Numbered from the stretch's first letter, positions 9,371 to 18,374 are shown. The stretch: 64,000 nucleotides of DNA from an uncultured Jannaschia sp. (GCF_947494025.1 NZ_CANLTQ010000010.1:1-64000); one strand, 5' to 3'. The notes: generated from the sequence alone by a model not told the origin. Numbers and translations are program-made.

Positions 9371-10405
9371 ATGCGCGACGCAGGGACTTCAGGCCGGTCC
9401 GACCCGGCCGACACGGCGGAGGCCCCGATCGGCGCCGAGTTCGAGGCCTTCGCCCCCGCAAGGCCCGGCTCGCGCCGTTGGACGTGGATCCGGATCGCGG
9501 CCTCCGTGGCGCTCATCGCCCTGATCCTGTGGCAGGCCGAGCTCGGCGCGGTGCTGGACGCGATGGCCGGTGTCGATCCGCGCTGGATCGCCCTCGCCCT
9601 CGGGCTGCAGCTCGTGGGCCCGGCGATCACCGCCCTGCGCTGGCGGGGGCTTCTCGCCGCGCGGGGGGTGACGCCGGGCTGGCCTTATCTGTGGGGCTCG
9701 ATGCTGGTCTCGGGCTTTTTCCGGCAGTTCATGCCGACGATCATCGGCGGCGACGTGATCCGCGGCTACGACGCCTGGCGGGCCGGCGCCACGACCGGGC
9801 TGGCGGTGATGTCGCTGGTGCTCGACCGGCTGTTTGGGCTTCTGGCGCTGGCCACGCTGACGTTCGGCGGGGTGCTGCTGTCGGCCGAGATCTCGGCGCG
9901 CCTGCCCGGGATCGGGTTCTACGTCGCAGCCGTGTTCGTGGTGCTGGTGGCGCTGATCGCGCAGATCCTGCTGCCGTCGCGGCTGAGCCTGCGGCTCGGC
10001 GCGGCCGGGCTGGCGCGGCTGCCGGCGATGGTGCGGGGGCGGGTCGCGAAGATCGCCGAGGCGCTCGTCACCTACCGCGACGCAAGGGGCGTGCTCGCGC
10101 AGGCGCTGGCGCTGTCCTTCGTGCTCCAGCTCACCGTGATCACGTTCTACTGGTCGATCGGCCGCGCGCTCGGCCTGCCGGTGGATTACGCCAGCTTCTT
10201 CGTGATCGCGCCAGTGGCCATCTTCGTGATGATGCTGCCGATCAGCATCAACGGGATCGGCGTGCGCGAGGGCGTGTTCGTCTTTCTGCTGGGCCAGTGG
10301 GGCGTGGCGCCGGCCGAGGCGGTGGCGCTGGCCTGGATCGAATACGGCATCTTCCTCGTGTTCGGCCTGCTGGGCGGCGGGCTCTACGCGCTGCGCCGGC
10401 GCTGA
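9371..10405 (+). CDS. Polytopic membrane protein, lysylphosphatidylglycerol synthase TM/UPF0104 family (flippase-like)
   Basis: 344 residues with about eight hydrophobic segments from residue 40 onward. It has the family-typical features [20 protein letters not shown] near 110-129 and [20 protein letters not shown] near 290. The family includes the flippase half of MprF and AglD-like proteins that work with lipid-linked sugars or lipids. The start at 9371 is supported by a strong GGAGGTGA ribosome binding site; the frame upstream of it is not protein-like. The N-terminal 35 residues are polar and cytoplasmic. It is followed after 22 bases by an acyltransferase gene, suggesting a pair that acylates and moves a lipid or glycolipid. 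The transported molecule is unknown. Confidence 0.85.
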   Translation: MRDAGTSGRSDPADTAEAPIGAEFEAFAPARPGSRRWTWIRIAASVALIALILWQAELGAVLDAMAGVDPRWIALALGLQLVGPAITALRWRGLLAARGVTPGWPYLWGSMLVSGFFRQFMPTIIGGDVIRGYDAWRAGATTGLAVMSLVLDRLFGLLALATLTFGGVLLSAEISARLPGIGFYVAAVFVVLVALIAQILLPSRLSLRLGAAGLARLPAMVRGRVAKIAEALVTYRDARGVLAQALALSFVLQLTVITFYWSIGRALGLPVDYASFFVIAPVAIFVMMLPISINGIGVREGVFVFLLGQWGVAPAEAVALAWIEYGIFLVFGLLGGGLYALRRR

Positions 10406-10427
10406 CGAACAAGATCGGAGAATAGCC

Positions 10428-11189
10428 GTGACCCGAGACCCCGAGACCCCGCATCGTCCCGAGAAGCAATACCTGATCGCCGAGCTCGCCGCCGAGGGCT
10501 CGGGCTACGCAAAGTACAAGGCCTTCTTCGTCGGCCGCCCGGGGTTCGGCGCGTTCCTGCGCTACGAGCTCGCCGTCACGCTCGCCGGTCCGATGCCCGG
10601 CGCGGCGGGCTACGCGCTGCGCGGCCGGCTTTTCCCCGGGCTCGTCGCGCGCGCGGGCCGGGGGGTCAATTTCGGCCGCAACCTGATCCTGCGCTGCCCG
10701 GCGCGGATCGTGCTCGGCGACCGGATCGCGATCGACGACAACTGCACCCTCGACGCGCGCGGCGTGGGGCCGGACGACCGCTTCGAGATCGGCGACGATA
10801 CGCTCGTCGCGCGCGACGTGCTCCTCGTGGTCAAGAGCGGCGGGCTCAGGATCGGACGGAATTGCTCGATCGGGGCGCAATCGACGCTGAGCGGCACCAA
10901 CGGGATCACGCTCGGCGACGACGTGCTGGTGGCCGGGCAATGCTATATCGGCGGCGGCCGCTACCTCACGGAGCTGGGCCGGGGGCCGATGGTGGCGCAG
11001 GGCCTCGTGAGCAAGGGGCCGACGGTGATCGGCTCGGATGTCTGGCTCGGCGCCGGCGTGCGCGTCCTCGACGGAGTCCGCGTGGGCGACGGCGCCATCG
11101 TGGGCGCGGGCGCGGTGGTCACGAAGGACGTGGCGCCCAACACGATCGTCGGCGGCATCCCCGCCCGCGAGATCGGCCGGCGGAGCTGA
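10428..11189 (+). CDS. Left-handed beta-helix (hexapeptide) acyltransferase
   Basis: 253 residues. The C-terminal two thirds are made of hexapeptide repeats (for example [77 protein letters not shown], followed by [14 protein letters not shown]). This closing block is standard for O-acetyltransferases of the LbH/MaaT/WbbJ group. Such enzymes use acetyl-CoA (or another acyl-CoA) to modify sugars in polysaccharides; some relatives are serine acetyltransferase-like. The start is GTG with GGAG 8 bases upstream. It is most likely co-transcribed with the flippase-like gene 22 bases upstream. The N-terminal 75 residues are a family-specific extension. Confidence 0.88.
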   Translation: MTRDPETPHRPEKQYLIAELAAEGSGYAKYKAFFVGRPGFGAFLRYELAVTLAGPMPGAAGYALRGRLFPGLVARAGRGVNFGRNLILRCPARIVLGDRIAIDDNCTLDARGVGPDDRFEIGDDTLVARDVLLVVKSGGLRIGRNCSIGAQSTLSGTNGITLGDDVLVAGQCYIGGGRYLTELGRGPMVAQGLVSKGPTVIGSDVWLGAGVRVLDGVRVGDGAIVGAGAVVTKDVAPNTIVGGIPAREIGRRS

Positions 11190-11350
11190 AACCTCCGACA
11201 ACAAGATCGACATGCAGGCGAGATACGGAAAGGGCGGCCCCGCCCGCGGATAGAGATGTCCCCGCGCAGGGAACGGTCGGAGGCCACCCGACCTCACGGC
11301 GGAGGGGGGGGGCGATCACGTAATCCGGATCGACCCCATCGTCCGTCGCC

Positions 11351-12991
11351 TCAGATCGGCAACGCCGCGCAGGCGGCCGGATCGCCGGTCCCGCCCCCCT
11401 GCCAGCGCAGCGCGAAGACGCTGTCGCCGAACCGGGTCTCGATCGCGCGCCCGTTCGCCGCGAAGACCGGGCCGAGCGCCTGCATCGCGCCCTGCCGGAA
11501 CCAGGAATTCTCGCTGGTCAGGAACAGGCCCTCGGGTACGCAGTCGAGGACCCGGGCCAGCGTCTCGGTCTCGCCGATCACCGGGCGTCCGGTGCGGGGG
11601 TCGATTGCGAACGACGTCTGGCTCGGCAGCTCGGTCAGCCGGCTCGGCCCGTAGAGGAGGTCGTAATCCCCGAGCTCCGCGATGGTCTGCAGTTCGCGCA
11701 TCGTGATCCGGAACGGCAACTCGCTCCAGTCGCCGAGCGAGGCCGCCACGCCGTCCCAGTTCTCGTCGGGCAGCGGGCTGTTGGTGCGGCCGCGCAGCGC
11801 GTCGATGGAGCGCTCGAAGAAGGGGTTGGTCAGCGCCGCGAACAGGGCCGCGAGGACCAGCGCCGGCAGGACCAGCCGGCCCCGCGTCGGATCGACCTCG
11901 CGGGCGGCGCCCGCCGCCAGCCGGCCGAGGAGCGGCACGATCGCGGCGGCGGCGAGGCCCCATACCGCGAAGAAGAACGGCATCCCGTAGGACAGGTAGC
12001 GCTCCGTCTTCATGCCGCCGAAGGTCTGTCCGACGAGGATCGCCCCGAACACGACGAGGCAAAAGGAGGCCAGCCGCGCGTGCCGGCCCATCGCGACGAT
12101 CGCCGCCAAGGGAAAGAGCGGCCAGAGCGTCGGGTACATGGTCACCAGGACGCCGTGGTAGAACATCACGTCGTTCTGCTTGTCGGCGAGCCAGAGCGGG
12201 GTCCAGCGATAGGTGTGCCACAACGTTCCCAGAACACCCGTCGCCTGCGCCAGCGCCGCGAGCGCGACCCCGAGCAGCGCGATCCCGGCCAGGATGGCCC
12301 GAGGATGGCGCCGGACGAGGATCGCGGGCAGCAGAAGCGCGCCGGCGAGCCAGACGAGGATGCCGGCCAGCCCGATTGCGGTGGTGATCTGCAGATAGAA
12401 GGCCACCGCGAGACACAGCGCCGCGCCCGCCGCCCAAAGGAGCCGGGTCCGCGGGGCGGTGGCGAGGGCCGCCTCGAAGGCCGCGATCGCGCCCAGGAGG
12501 AACGTGAAGCTGTGCCAGGAATAGAAGCGCAGCGTCTGCGCCTCGATGATCCCCTGCGGCCAGAACACCGCCAGAAGGCCCGCCCCGATCCCGGCCGCCC
12601 AGCCCGCCCGCGCCTGCAGCCACACGAACAGGACCGGCGCCGCGAGGATGCCCGGCGGGAGCGAGAACAGGCGTCCGATAAGGAGGCTGTCCCGCCCTGT
12701 CGCCTCGAAGAGCGCGGCGATCGCGAAGGTGAACCAGCCCGTGCGGGTGTATTCGCCGTCGAGGATCGCCGGCCGGCCGGTCTCGATCCAGCCCCGCGCG
12801 CCGAGCAAATGGTAGAGCTCGTCGAACTGCGCGGAGCTCGTCAGGAGACCCGTGCGGAAGACGAGCGCGAGAAGGCAAAGGCCGAGCGCCGTGGCCCAGA
12901 GGCCGGGGCCCGTGGCCGGGCGCCGCGCGGACCGGGAAGGGGTGGAGGTCACGTCGAAGCCGGAGATCTGGAAAACGCCATATGCCGACAC
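11351..12991 (-). CDS. Membrane glycosyltransferase, PMT/ArnT-like (GT-C fold)
   Basis: About 546 residues with ten or more membrane segments in the first 370 and a periplasmic C-terminal domain of about 150. An acidic pair in the first periplasmic loop (SSAQFDELYHLLGARGW) is where GT39/GT83 enzymes carry their catalytic Asp/Glu. Such enzymes use polyprenyl-phosphate sugars to glycosylate lipids or proteins outside the inner membrane; the ArnC/GtrB-like enzyme at 2026-2979 could supply the donor. The start is uncertain: the only in-frame ATG (13087) lies in AT-rich non-coding-looking DNA, so GTG at 12991 is used; GTG at 12952 is also possible, and neither has a clear ribosome site. It lies downstream of the AI-2E family gene on the same strand. 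Confidence 0.8.
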   Translation of the reverse strand: MSAYGVFQISGFDVTSTPSRSARRPATGPGLWATALGLCLLALVFRTGLLTSSAQFDELYHLLGARGWIETGRPAILDGEYTRTGWFTFAIAALFEATGRDSLLIGRLFSLPPGILAAPVLFVWLQARAGWAAGIGAGLLAVFWPQGIIEAQTLRFYSWHSFTFLLGAIAAFEAALATAPRTRLLWAAGAALCLAVAFYLQITTAIGLAGILVWLAGALLLPAILVRRHPRAILAGIALLGVALAALAQATGVLGTLWHTYRWTPLWLADKQNDVMFYHGVLVTMYPTLWPLFPLAAIVAMGRHARLASFCLVVFGAILVGQTFGGMKTERYLSYGMPFFFAVWGLAAAAIVPLLGRLAAGAAREVDPTRGRLVLPALVLAALFAALTNPFFERSIDALRGRTNSPLPDENWDGVAASLGDWSELPFRITMRELQTIAELGDYDLLYGPSRLTELPSQTSFAIDPRTGRPVIGETETLARVLDCVPEGLFLTSENSWFRQGAMQALGPVFAANGRAIETRFGDSVFALRWQGGGTGDPAACAALPI

Positions 12992-13114
12992 TCTAAGAGA
13001 TCGAATTACTTGCAAAAGACTTAAACCACGCCGGGAAGACGTGTCGGACAATACCCGAACGCTAGCGGCCGGAAGGTGACATTGCAACGCGCGCGGCGGG
13101 CGCCGCGCCGCCCG

Positions 13115-14284
13115 TCAGGGTCCGACCGAAAGCGAGGCGGGGGGCTCGGGCGCGTCGTCGGCCTCCGCCGACAGGAACCGGCCCAGCCCGTGAAGGCCCG
13201 GGACATTGTCGCACAGCACCTTCAGGAAGACGAGGATCGGCACCGCCATCAGCGCGCCGGGAATCGACCACAGGAACGACCAGAACGCCACCGCGACGAA
13301 GACCGCGACGGTGTTGATGCGGAGCCGTCGCCCGACCACCGTGGGGGTGACGAACTGCCCCTCGATGGCGGTGCAGGCGAAATAGGCGAGCGGCGGCAGG
13401 AGCGCCGCGCCGATCGTCTCGAAGGTCGCGAGCGAGACCACGGCGACGATCGCGATGCCCCCGAGCGCGCCGATATAGGGCAGGAAATTCACCACTGCGG
13501 CGAGCACGCCCCACAGAAGCGGCGTCGGCATGTCGAGTGCCCACATGGCGAGCCCCACGGCCACGCCCAGCCCCGCATTGATCGCGGTGATCGTGAGCAG
13601 GTAGCGCGAGATCTCGCCCTCGATGTCGCGCACCGTCCGGAGCGCGCGCTTCTTGTCGTGGAGCGAGCCGAAGGACTTCACGATCTGCTCGGAGAAGTGA
13701 TCGCCGCTCGCCAGAAGGAACAGCGTCAGGATGACGACGATCACCGTCGTGGTCAGGATCGAGAGCGCCGAGCCCGCGACCTGGCTCAGGATGCCCGGCT
13801 GCTGCACGGTGACCTGCTGGACGCCCGTGCCGCCGCCCGTGGCGCCCTCCACCTGCTCGGCCATGTCGGTCACGGTGGCGAGCGGGTCGCGGAGCTCCTC
13901 GAACTTCTCACGCACCTCGGCCGCCATCCGCGGCGCGTCGTCGACGAGGTCGAAGAAGGGCGTGCCGAGCGCGCCGAAGGCCCCGGCGATGCCGAGCGTC
14001 AGCGCCAGCACCACGAGCCCCGCGGCCAACCCCTCGCCCAGACCCCGGCGATGCAGCGCGCGCACCAGGGGCGAAAGAGTGAGCGCGAGGAGGAGCGCCA
14101 GCACGACCGGCATGAAGAACGCCGCCGCCGAATAAAGCGCGCCGCCCGCCAGCAGCAGCAGGATGCCCGCCATCAGCCCGTTGGAGCGCCGCGTTGCCGC
14201 AAGAAGCGCGACCGCGGGATCTGCCGCCTCTTCGGACGCGGACGGGGACGAGGCGGCGGGCGGCACGGGATCGAGGGGCGGCAT
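13115..14284 (-). CDS. AI-2E family transporter (PerM/TqsA-like)
   Basis: 389 residues with paired hydrophobic segments at about 38-75, 85-110, 165-190 and 240-350, and the family-typical stretch NFLPYIGALGG followed by PTVVGRRLRINTVAVFVAVAFWSFLWS. The large central loop (about 115-165) is also typical. Members export or exchange small molecules (TqsA with autoinducer-2; others Na+/H+ exchange), and the substrate cannot be told from sequence. The start at 14284 is chosen because GGAAG precedes it and the protein before it is out of family; a much longer open frame upstream overlaps repA only as a shadow. The N-terminal 35 residues are Pro/Ser/Ala-rich. It is 107 bases downstream of repA and may be read from the same promoter. 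Confidence 0.9.
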   Translation of the reverse strand: MPPLDPVPPAASSPSASEEAADPAVALLAATRRSNGLMAGILLLLAGGALYSAAAFFMPVVLALLLALTLSPLVRALHRRGLGEGLAAGLVVLALTLGIAGAFGALGTPFFDLVDDAPRMAAEVREKFEELRDPLATVTDMAEQVEGATGGGTGVQQVTVQQPGILSQVAGSALSILTTTVIVVILTLFLLASGDHFSEQIVKSFGSLHDKKRALRTVRDIEGEISRYLLTITAINAGLGVAVGLAMWALDMPTPLLWGVLAAVVNFLPYIGALGGIAIVAVVSLATFETIGAALLPPLAYFACTAIEGQFVTPTVVGRRLRINTVAVFVAVAFWSFLWSIPGALMAVPILVFLKVLCDNVPGLHGLGRFLSAEADDAPEPPASLSVGP

Positions 14285-14391
14285 GGACGGGCTTCCGCTT
14301 GGGGGGGTCGGGAAGCCGGAGGACAAACGCGCGCGGAAACCCAGGATCGCAGGACGAACGGGGTTCGGTGGCGTTTGTTCCCCGGCCGCCC

Positions 14392-15495
14392 CTAGCCCGC
14401 CCGCTTGGCGAGCCAGCCCAGGAACGCGCGGTCGGGGCTGCGCAGCGCGGGGCGCCCCGTCGCGGTCCAGAAGTCGCGCCATTCCGCCTCGAGCGCGTAG
14501 ATGTCGGCGCCGGGGACGCGGGCGCGGGCCGTCTCCAGCGTTTCGGGACGCAGGGTGGGCGCGCGGGCAGTCTCGACGAGGCGCTGCGGGGTGACGCGGA
14601 TCACGTCGCCCGCCACCTCCTCGAGGTCGTAGTCGGGGATGTTGCCCCGGGCGATGATCTCCCGGAGCATCGCCCGGAAAACGCGGCGCGGCGAGGCCGA
14701 GCCGCATTTCTTGCACAGCGTGGCGACCGAGACCTGCCATTCGGGCTGCCGGCCGCAATGCTTGCGCGCGAGCTCGTAGAGCCGCCGCTCGAGCGGCTTG
14801 CGGAGCCGGAAGTAATCCCGGCTCAGCGTCAGCACCGATTTCGACAGGACCGCGCGGTAGAGCCATTCGCTCAGGGTCACGCTGACCGAGACCATGCGCC
14901 CCGCCCGCGTCCGCCGCACGATTTGCCAGCTCTCGATCAGGCCGAAACCGGTCGTCGTCTCGGTGTCGCCGGTGGAGATGTCGGTGGTGATGCGCGTCCC
15001 GGCGAGCCGCTCGAAGGCGTCGCGCAGCCGCCGGTAGCCGTCGCCGGAGGTTTCGCGTCCCGTGGCCACCATCAGGTCGTGCGCGGTGAGCGTGAGCGTG
15101 CGCGCCACCTCGCGCCCCGCGTTGAGCGCCGCCATCAGCTGGCTGATGCAGAAGATCAGGATGTCGGCGTCGAAGATCGTCGCGCGCCCCTTCACGGACG
15201 GCACGATCGTCACGTGGCAGCCGTTGTGCTCGTAGTCGAGAATGCGCCGGTCCGGCCGGGTCGAGAGCGAGAAGAGCGGATGCTCCATCGCCGCGAGGTC
15301 GTGCTTGGGGACCGCGCCGAGGAAGTCGCACACGAAGAAGTCGCGCGCCGGGGCGGGACGCCGCTCGGGGGGGCCGGAGGCCAGGGTTCCGCTCACCGGT
15401 CCCGCCAGGGAATCCGAACGCTTCGCACGTGCATGATCACTGCTTTCTGCTCGATCGCCCCCGTGGGCCCGTCTTCGCGGGATTCGGGGTTTCAT
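14392..15495 (-). CDS. repA: Plasmid replication initiator RepA (RPA family)
   Basis: 367 residues. The conserved core begins near residue 50 (FFVCDFLGAVPKHDLAAMEH) and continues with blocks such as DADILIFCISQL, DGYRRLRDAFERLAGTRI, WLYRAVLSKSVLTLSRDYFRL, KPLERRLYELARKHCG and the helix-turn-helix-like VATLCKKCGSASPRRVFRAML. This is the RPA-family initiator found on many Rhodobacterales plasmids (RepA-type replicons). RepA should bind iterons in the adjacent origin and start replication, presumably with host DnaA because a perfect DnaA box lies 21 bases upstream of the start. The first 45 residues are polar and variable. The gene is divergent from parA across the origin, the usual arrangement. 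Confidence 0.92.
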   Translation of the reverse strand: MKPRIPRRRAHGGDRAESSDHARAKRSDSLAGPVSGTLASGPPERRPAPARDFFVCDFLGAVPKHDLAAMEHPLFSLSTRPDRRILDYEHNGCHVTIVPSVKGRATIFDADILIFCISQLMAALNAGREVARTLTLTAHDLMVATGRETSGDGYRRLRDAFERLAGTRITTDISTGDTETTTGFGLIESWQIVRRTRAGRMVSVSVTLSEWLYRAVLSKSVLTLSRDYFRLRKPLERRLYELARKHCGRQPEWQVSVATLCKKCGSASPRRVFRAMLREIIARGNIPDYDLEEVAGDVIRVTPQRLVETARAPTLRPETLETARARVPGADIYALEAEWRDFWTATGRPALRSPDRAFLGWLAKRAG

Positions 15496-15515
15496 TGACG
15501 CCCGAGCCTAAGGTC

Positions 15516-15524
15516 TGTGGATAA
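15516..15524 (-). other. DnaA box
   Basis: TGTGGATAA on the plus strand is TTATCCACA on the minus strand, an exact match to the consensus DnaA-binding 9-mer. It is 21 bases upstream of the repA start, at the edge of the iteron array. Confidence 0.85.
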
Positions 15525-15556
15525 GTCCGTCCAGCATTGTCCGCCGCGATCGGGGG

Positions 15557-15614
15557 ATCGGAATCGCCCGACACGTGGTATCGGAATCGCCCTATCGTGG
15601 GATCGGATTCACCT
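15557..15614 (+). repeat. Three RepA iterons
   Basis: Direct repeats with core ATCGGAATCGCCC at 15557-15569 and 15580-15592 (identical) and a degenerate third copy ATCGGATTCACCT at 15602-15614. The spacing is 23 and 22 bases, about two helical turns, so initiators would bind on one face of the DNA. The second and third are preceded by CGTGG. Confidence 0.85.
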
Positions 15615-15783
15615 TCACCTCCCGAAGCGCCCCGAAGTTCCTGATATCGCGGGCTATCGCGAACGCCTCTGATCGCGTAACATTTAAATAACGGATAATA
15701 ACAGAACTCGGCTGAGCGGATCTTCGCGACATGTCGTCGGGCACTTGGCGCAACCCCCTGATTTTATTTGGAATAGAAAGCGG

Positions 15784-15841
15784 GTCACACGACCCTTTCG
15801 GTGTCACATCATTTGTGTCACACGGAACGAAACCTGTGACA
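15784..15841. promoter_or_regulatory. Operator-like repeats upstream of parA
   Basis: GTGTCACA occurs twice as direct repeats 14 bases apart (15801-15808 and 15815-15822), flanked by TCACAC at 15784 and an inverted TGTGACA at 15835-15841, ending 14 bases before the parA start. ParA proteins with an N-terminal DNA-binding region usually repress their own operon by binding repeats here, so this is a likely parAB operator. Confidence 0.6.
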
Positions 15842-15855
15842 TTCGGGGACGAACG

Positions 15856-17247
15856 ATGCCCGACGACGACCTGCCGCCCTATTTCAACATCGCCCCCGAC
15901 GCGGCCATGGCCGCGCTCGGGGAGCCGACCGACACGGCCCGCTTCGCCGCCATCGCCGAAGGCTGCGCCCGCGGCCGGGCCGATCTCGCGGGCCGCGGAC
16001 TCGACGAAAGCGGAGCGCGCCGGCTCCGGCTGTTCTCCACCTGGGAGATCGCCCGCTACCTGATCCCCGTCGCCCCCGCCCATTTCCGCCGGGTGCTTCG
16101 GCAGAACCCCGACCTGCCGCAGGGCCGGGCGGAGACCGAGGGCGGCGCCAAGTGGTTCACGCTCGACGAGGTGCTGCGCCTGCGCGCGCATTTCGCCGCG
16201 GAAGGATCCAAGGCCAAGGATTACCGCCCCTACCGGCCGAAGGATCTGCCCGCCAAGATGGTCGCCGTCGCGAACTTCAAGGGCGGTGTCGGCAAGACCT
16301 CCACCTGCGCCCATCTCGCCATGTCGGCCGCGCTCGACGGCTACCGGGTGCTTGTCGTCGACCTCGACTCCCAGGGCTCCATGTCGTCGATCTTCGGGGC
16401 GCAGGTCGCCGACGAGTGGCAGACGATCTATCCCCTTCTCGCACGGCACTACGCGCGCCATCTGCAGAGCGACAACCAACGGCGGATGGACCGGGGGGAG
16501 GCCCCCCTGCCCCTCGACGACACGCTGTCGGAGGCGCTCAAGATCCGCGCCGCCGACCTCGTGCAGCGCACCCACTGGCCCAACATCGACCTCGTCGGCG
16601 CGCAGCTCAACCTCTACTGGGCAGAGTTCCAGATTCCCGTCTGGCGCATGGCCTCGCGCGGCTGGAAGCTCTGGGACGCGCTCTCCGAGACGCTCGAAGC
16701 CGACGGCGTGCTGGACGATTACGACCTCGTCTTCTTCGACACGCCCCCGGCGCTCGGCTACCTGACGATCAACGGGCTCTCGGCGGCCGATATCCTCCTT
16801 GTGCCGATGGGCGCCTCCTTCGTGGAGTTCGACTCCACAGGGCGGTTCTTCGACATGCTCCACGCCACGTTCCAGTCCATCGAAGAGGGCGAGAACGTCG
16901 CCGCCCGCGCATTGGGGCGCGAGGAGATGGCCTTCGAGTGGGACGCGGTGCGCACCCTCATCACCCGCTACGACGCCGGCCAGCAGGCCGAGATGGCAGG
17001 GCTGATGCAGGCCTATCTCGGCCGCACGCTGTCGCCCTACCGGCAGGACTTCACCGCGCTGATCGGCCAGTCGGGCGAACAGGCGCGCGGCATCTACGAG
17101 GCCGATTACCGCGACTTCAACCGCGACACCTATGTGCGCGGTCGCGCCACCTTCGATGCCACCTATGCCGAGTTCAAGAAGCTCCTCGTAGGCATCTGGC
17201 GGCGCGACGAGCTCGCCGCGCGCGACGCCGAACGGGCGGCGGAATGA
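15856..17247 (+). CDS. parA: Plasmid partition ATPase ParA (type Ia, with N-terminal DNA-binding region)
   Basis: 463 residues. The deviant Walker A motif FKGGVGKTS is at about residues 140-148 (NFKGGVGKTST), followed by VVDLDSQGS (A' motif) near 175 and Walker B VFFDTPPALGY near 293. The N-terminal 130 residues include a helix-turn-helix-like segment (LFSTWEIARYLIPVAPAHFRRVLRQ), as in long type Ia ParA proteins that also autoregulate. ParA moves ParB-bound plasmid copies over the nucleoid. The start at 15856 is preferred to an in-frame ATG at 15745: GGGGAC is well placed before it, and the upstream frame would run through the operator-like repeats. parB follows after 130 bases. Confidence 0.92.
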   Translation: MPDDDLPPYFNIAPDAAMAALGEPTDTARFAAIAEGCARGRADLAGRGLDESGARRLRLFSTWEIARYLIPVAPAHFRRVLRQNPDLPQGRAETEGGAKWFTLDEVLRLRAHFAAEGSKAKDYRPYRPKDLPAKMVAVANFKGGVGKTSTCAHLAMSAALDGYRVLVVDLDSQGSMSSIFGAQVADEWQTIYPLLARHYARHLQSDNQRRMDRGEAPLPLDDTLSEALKIRAADLVQRTHWPNIDLVGAQLNLYWAEFQIPVWRMASRGWKLWDALSETLEADGVLDDYDLVFFDTPPALGYLTINGLSAADILLVPMGASFVEFDSTGRFFDMLHATFQSIEEGENVAARALGREEMAFEWDAVRTLITRYDAGQQAEMAGLMQAYLGRTLSPYRQDFTALIGQSGEQARGIYEADYRDFNRDTYVRGRATFDATYAEFKKLLVGIWRRDELAARDAERAAE

Positions 17248-17281
17248 GCACCCGGGGGGCGTCGCAATCCGGTCGCCGCGC

Positions 17282-17299
17282 CGTTTCGCATGCGAAACG
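17282..17299. other. parS: parS-like 18-base perfect palindrome between parA and parB
   Basis: CGTTTCGCATGCGAAACG is fully palindromic. It resembles the chromosomal ParB site core GTTTC-ACGT-GAAAC, but the centre is enlarged by two bases (GTTTC-GCATGC-GAAAC). It lies in the parA-parB gap, and 14-base core copies occur at 18375 and 9221, which supports a role as the partition site of this replicon. Confidence 0.8.
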
Positions 17300-17377
17300 A
17301 CGCGCACGAAACCCTATGCAGGCTTGGCGCTCCGGGCCATCCTGCCCGGAATCCCACGATCCAGGACGGAGAGCCTT

Positions 17378-18364
17378 ATGGCCAAGCGCAAACGTCTGAG
17401 CCCGGCGGATCCGGACGCTCCGATCCAGTATCTCTCTTCCCGTCCGGGCTCGATGCCCGGACCCGAGCGGCCCCGCGCCGGCGCGCCGATCGCCGAGGTG
17501 GCGGGCGAGAGCGCGGCGCGCGCCGCGCTCGACGCGATCGCCGCCGAGCTGGGCGACGCGCGTGCCTCGGGCCGCCTGATCCAGTCCGTGCCGGTGATCC
17601 GCATCGCCGACGACCACCTGATCCGCGACCGCATGGTGGTGGACGAGGAGGAGATGCGCGCCCTCGTCGAGAGCCTGCGCGCCCGCGGCCAGCAGACCCC
17701 GATCGAGGTCGTGGCGCTCCGCAGCGGTCGCTTCGGGCTGATCTCCGGTTGGCGCCGCGTCGCCGCGCTGAAGCGGCTCCACGAGGAGACGGGCGAGGAG
17801 CGCTTCACCCATGTCGACGCGCTCGTGCGCGAACCCGAGAGCGCCGCGGAGGCCTATCTCGGCATGGTCGAGGAGAACGAGATCCGGGCCGGGCTGTCTT
17901 TCTACGAACGTGCGCGGCTCGCCTCCGAGGCCGCGCGGATCGAAGTCTTCCCGGACGTGGGCGCGGCCATCGCCGGGCTCTACGCGCGCGCGAGTGCCTC
18001 GAAGCGCTCCAAGATCGCGAGCTTCGTGGCGCTCCACGACCGGCTGGGCGAGCAGCTCCGCTTCGGCGCGGCGATCCCCGAGAAGCTGGGCCTCGCGCTC
18101 GCCGGCGCGCTGCAATCCGACCCCACGCTCGCCGGCCGCCTGCGCGACGCGCTGCGCAACCGCGACGCGCAGGACGCGGCGCAGGAGCGCGACACGCTCG
18201 AGCGCGCGCTGCGCAAGGCCCCGGCCCCGAAGGCGCCCCGCGGCGAGGAGCTCGCGCCGGGCATCTTCCTCCAGTCGGGCCGCGACCGCGTCACCCTGGC
18301 CGGCCCCGGCCTCGATGCCGAGACCCGCGCCGCCCTGCGCGACTGGCTCGCCGCCCGCGCCTGA
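17378..18364 (+). CDS. parB: Plasmid partition protein ParB
   Basis: 328 residues. It has the ParB/Srx N-terminal domain (IRDRMVVDEEEMRALVESLRARGQQTPIEV near 85-113, GLISGWRRVAALKRL near 121-135) and the ENEIRAGLSFYERARLA segment (about 165-185), then a helix-turn-helix region (ASASKRSKIASFVALHDRLGEQL). Plasmid ParB binds parS palindromes and recruits ParA; the N-terminal domain of the family binds CTP. The arginine motif typical of CTP-binding members is represented by GWRR. The start at 17378 has GGACGGAGA upstream and gives the basic N-terminus MAKRKRLS; an in-frame ATG at 17324 is less well placed. parS-like palindromes sit on both sides of the gene. Confidence 0.92.
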   Translation: MAKRKRLSPADPDAPIQYLSSRPGSMPGPERPRAGAPIAEVAGESAARAALDAIAAELGDARASGRLIQSVPVIRIADDHLIRDRMVVDEEEMRALVESLRARGQQTPIEVVALRSGRFGLISGWRRVAALKRLHEETGEERFTHVDALVREPESAAEAYLGMVEENEIRAGLSFYERARLASEAARIEVFPDVGAAIAGLYARASASKRSKIASFVALHDRLGEQLRFGAAIPEKLGLALAGALQSDPTLAGRLRDALRNRDAQDAAQERDTLERALRKAPAPKAPRGEELAPGIFLQSGRDRVTLAGPGLDAETRAALRDWLAARA

Positions 18365-18374
18365 CTTCGCTCCC

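Larger units (their letters stand above)
15496..15720. other. oriV: Plasmid replication origin (oriV)
   Basis: The region between divergent repA and parA holds all parts of an iteron origin: a perfect DnaA box (15516-15524), three tandem iterons spaced 22-23 bases (15557-15614), three ATCGCG motifs (15646, 15656, 15672), and an AT-rich stretch (15678-15712) suited to strand opening. It contains no reading frame. The placement next to the initiator gene matches RepA-type replicons. Function is inferred from architecture. Confidence 0.85.

Noticed and set aside
11304-11312. Nine-base G run as a possible phase-variation tract
   Set aside because: It lies between the ends of two genes (11189 and 11351), not in a coding start or a clear promoter spacer.
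13115-15331. A 738-codon frame that would fuse the AI-2E transporter to an N-terminal extension
   Set aside because: The first ~350 codons are antiparallel-free shadow of repA in another frame; the transporter has a good start and ribosome site at 14284.
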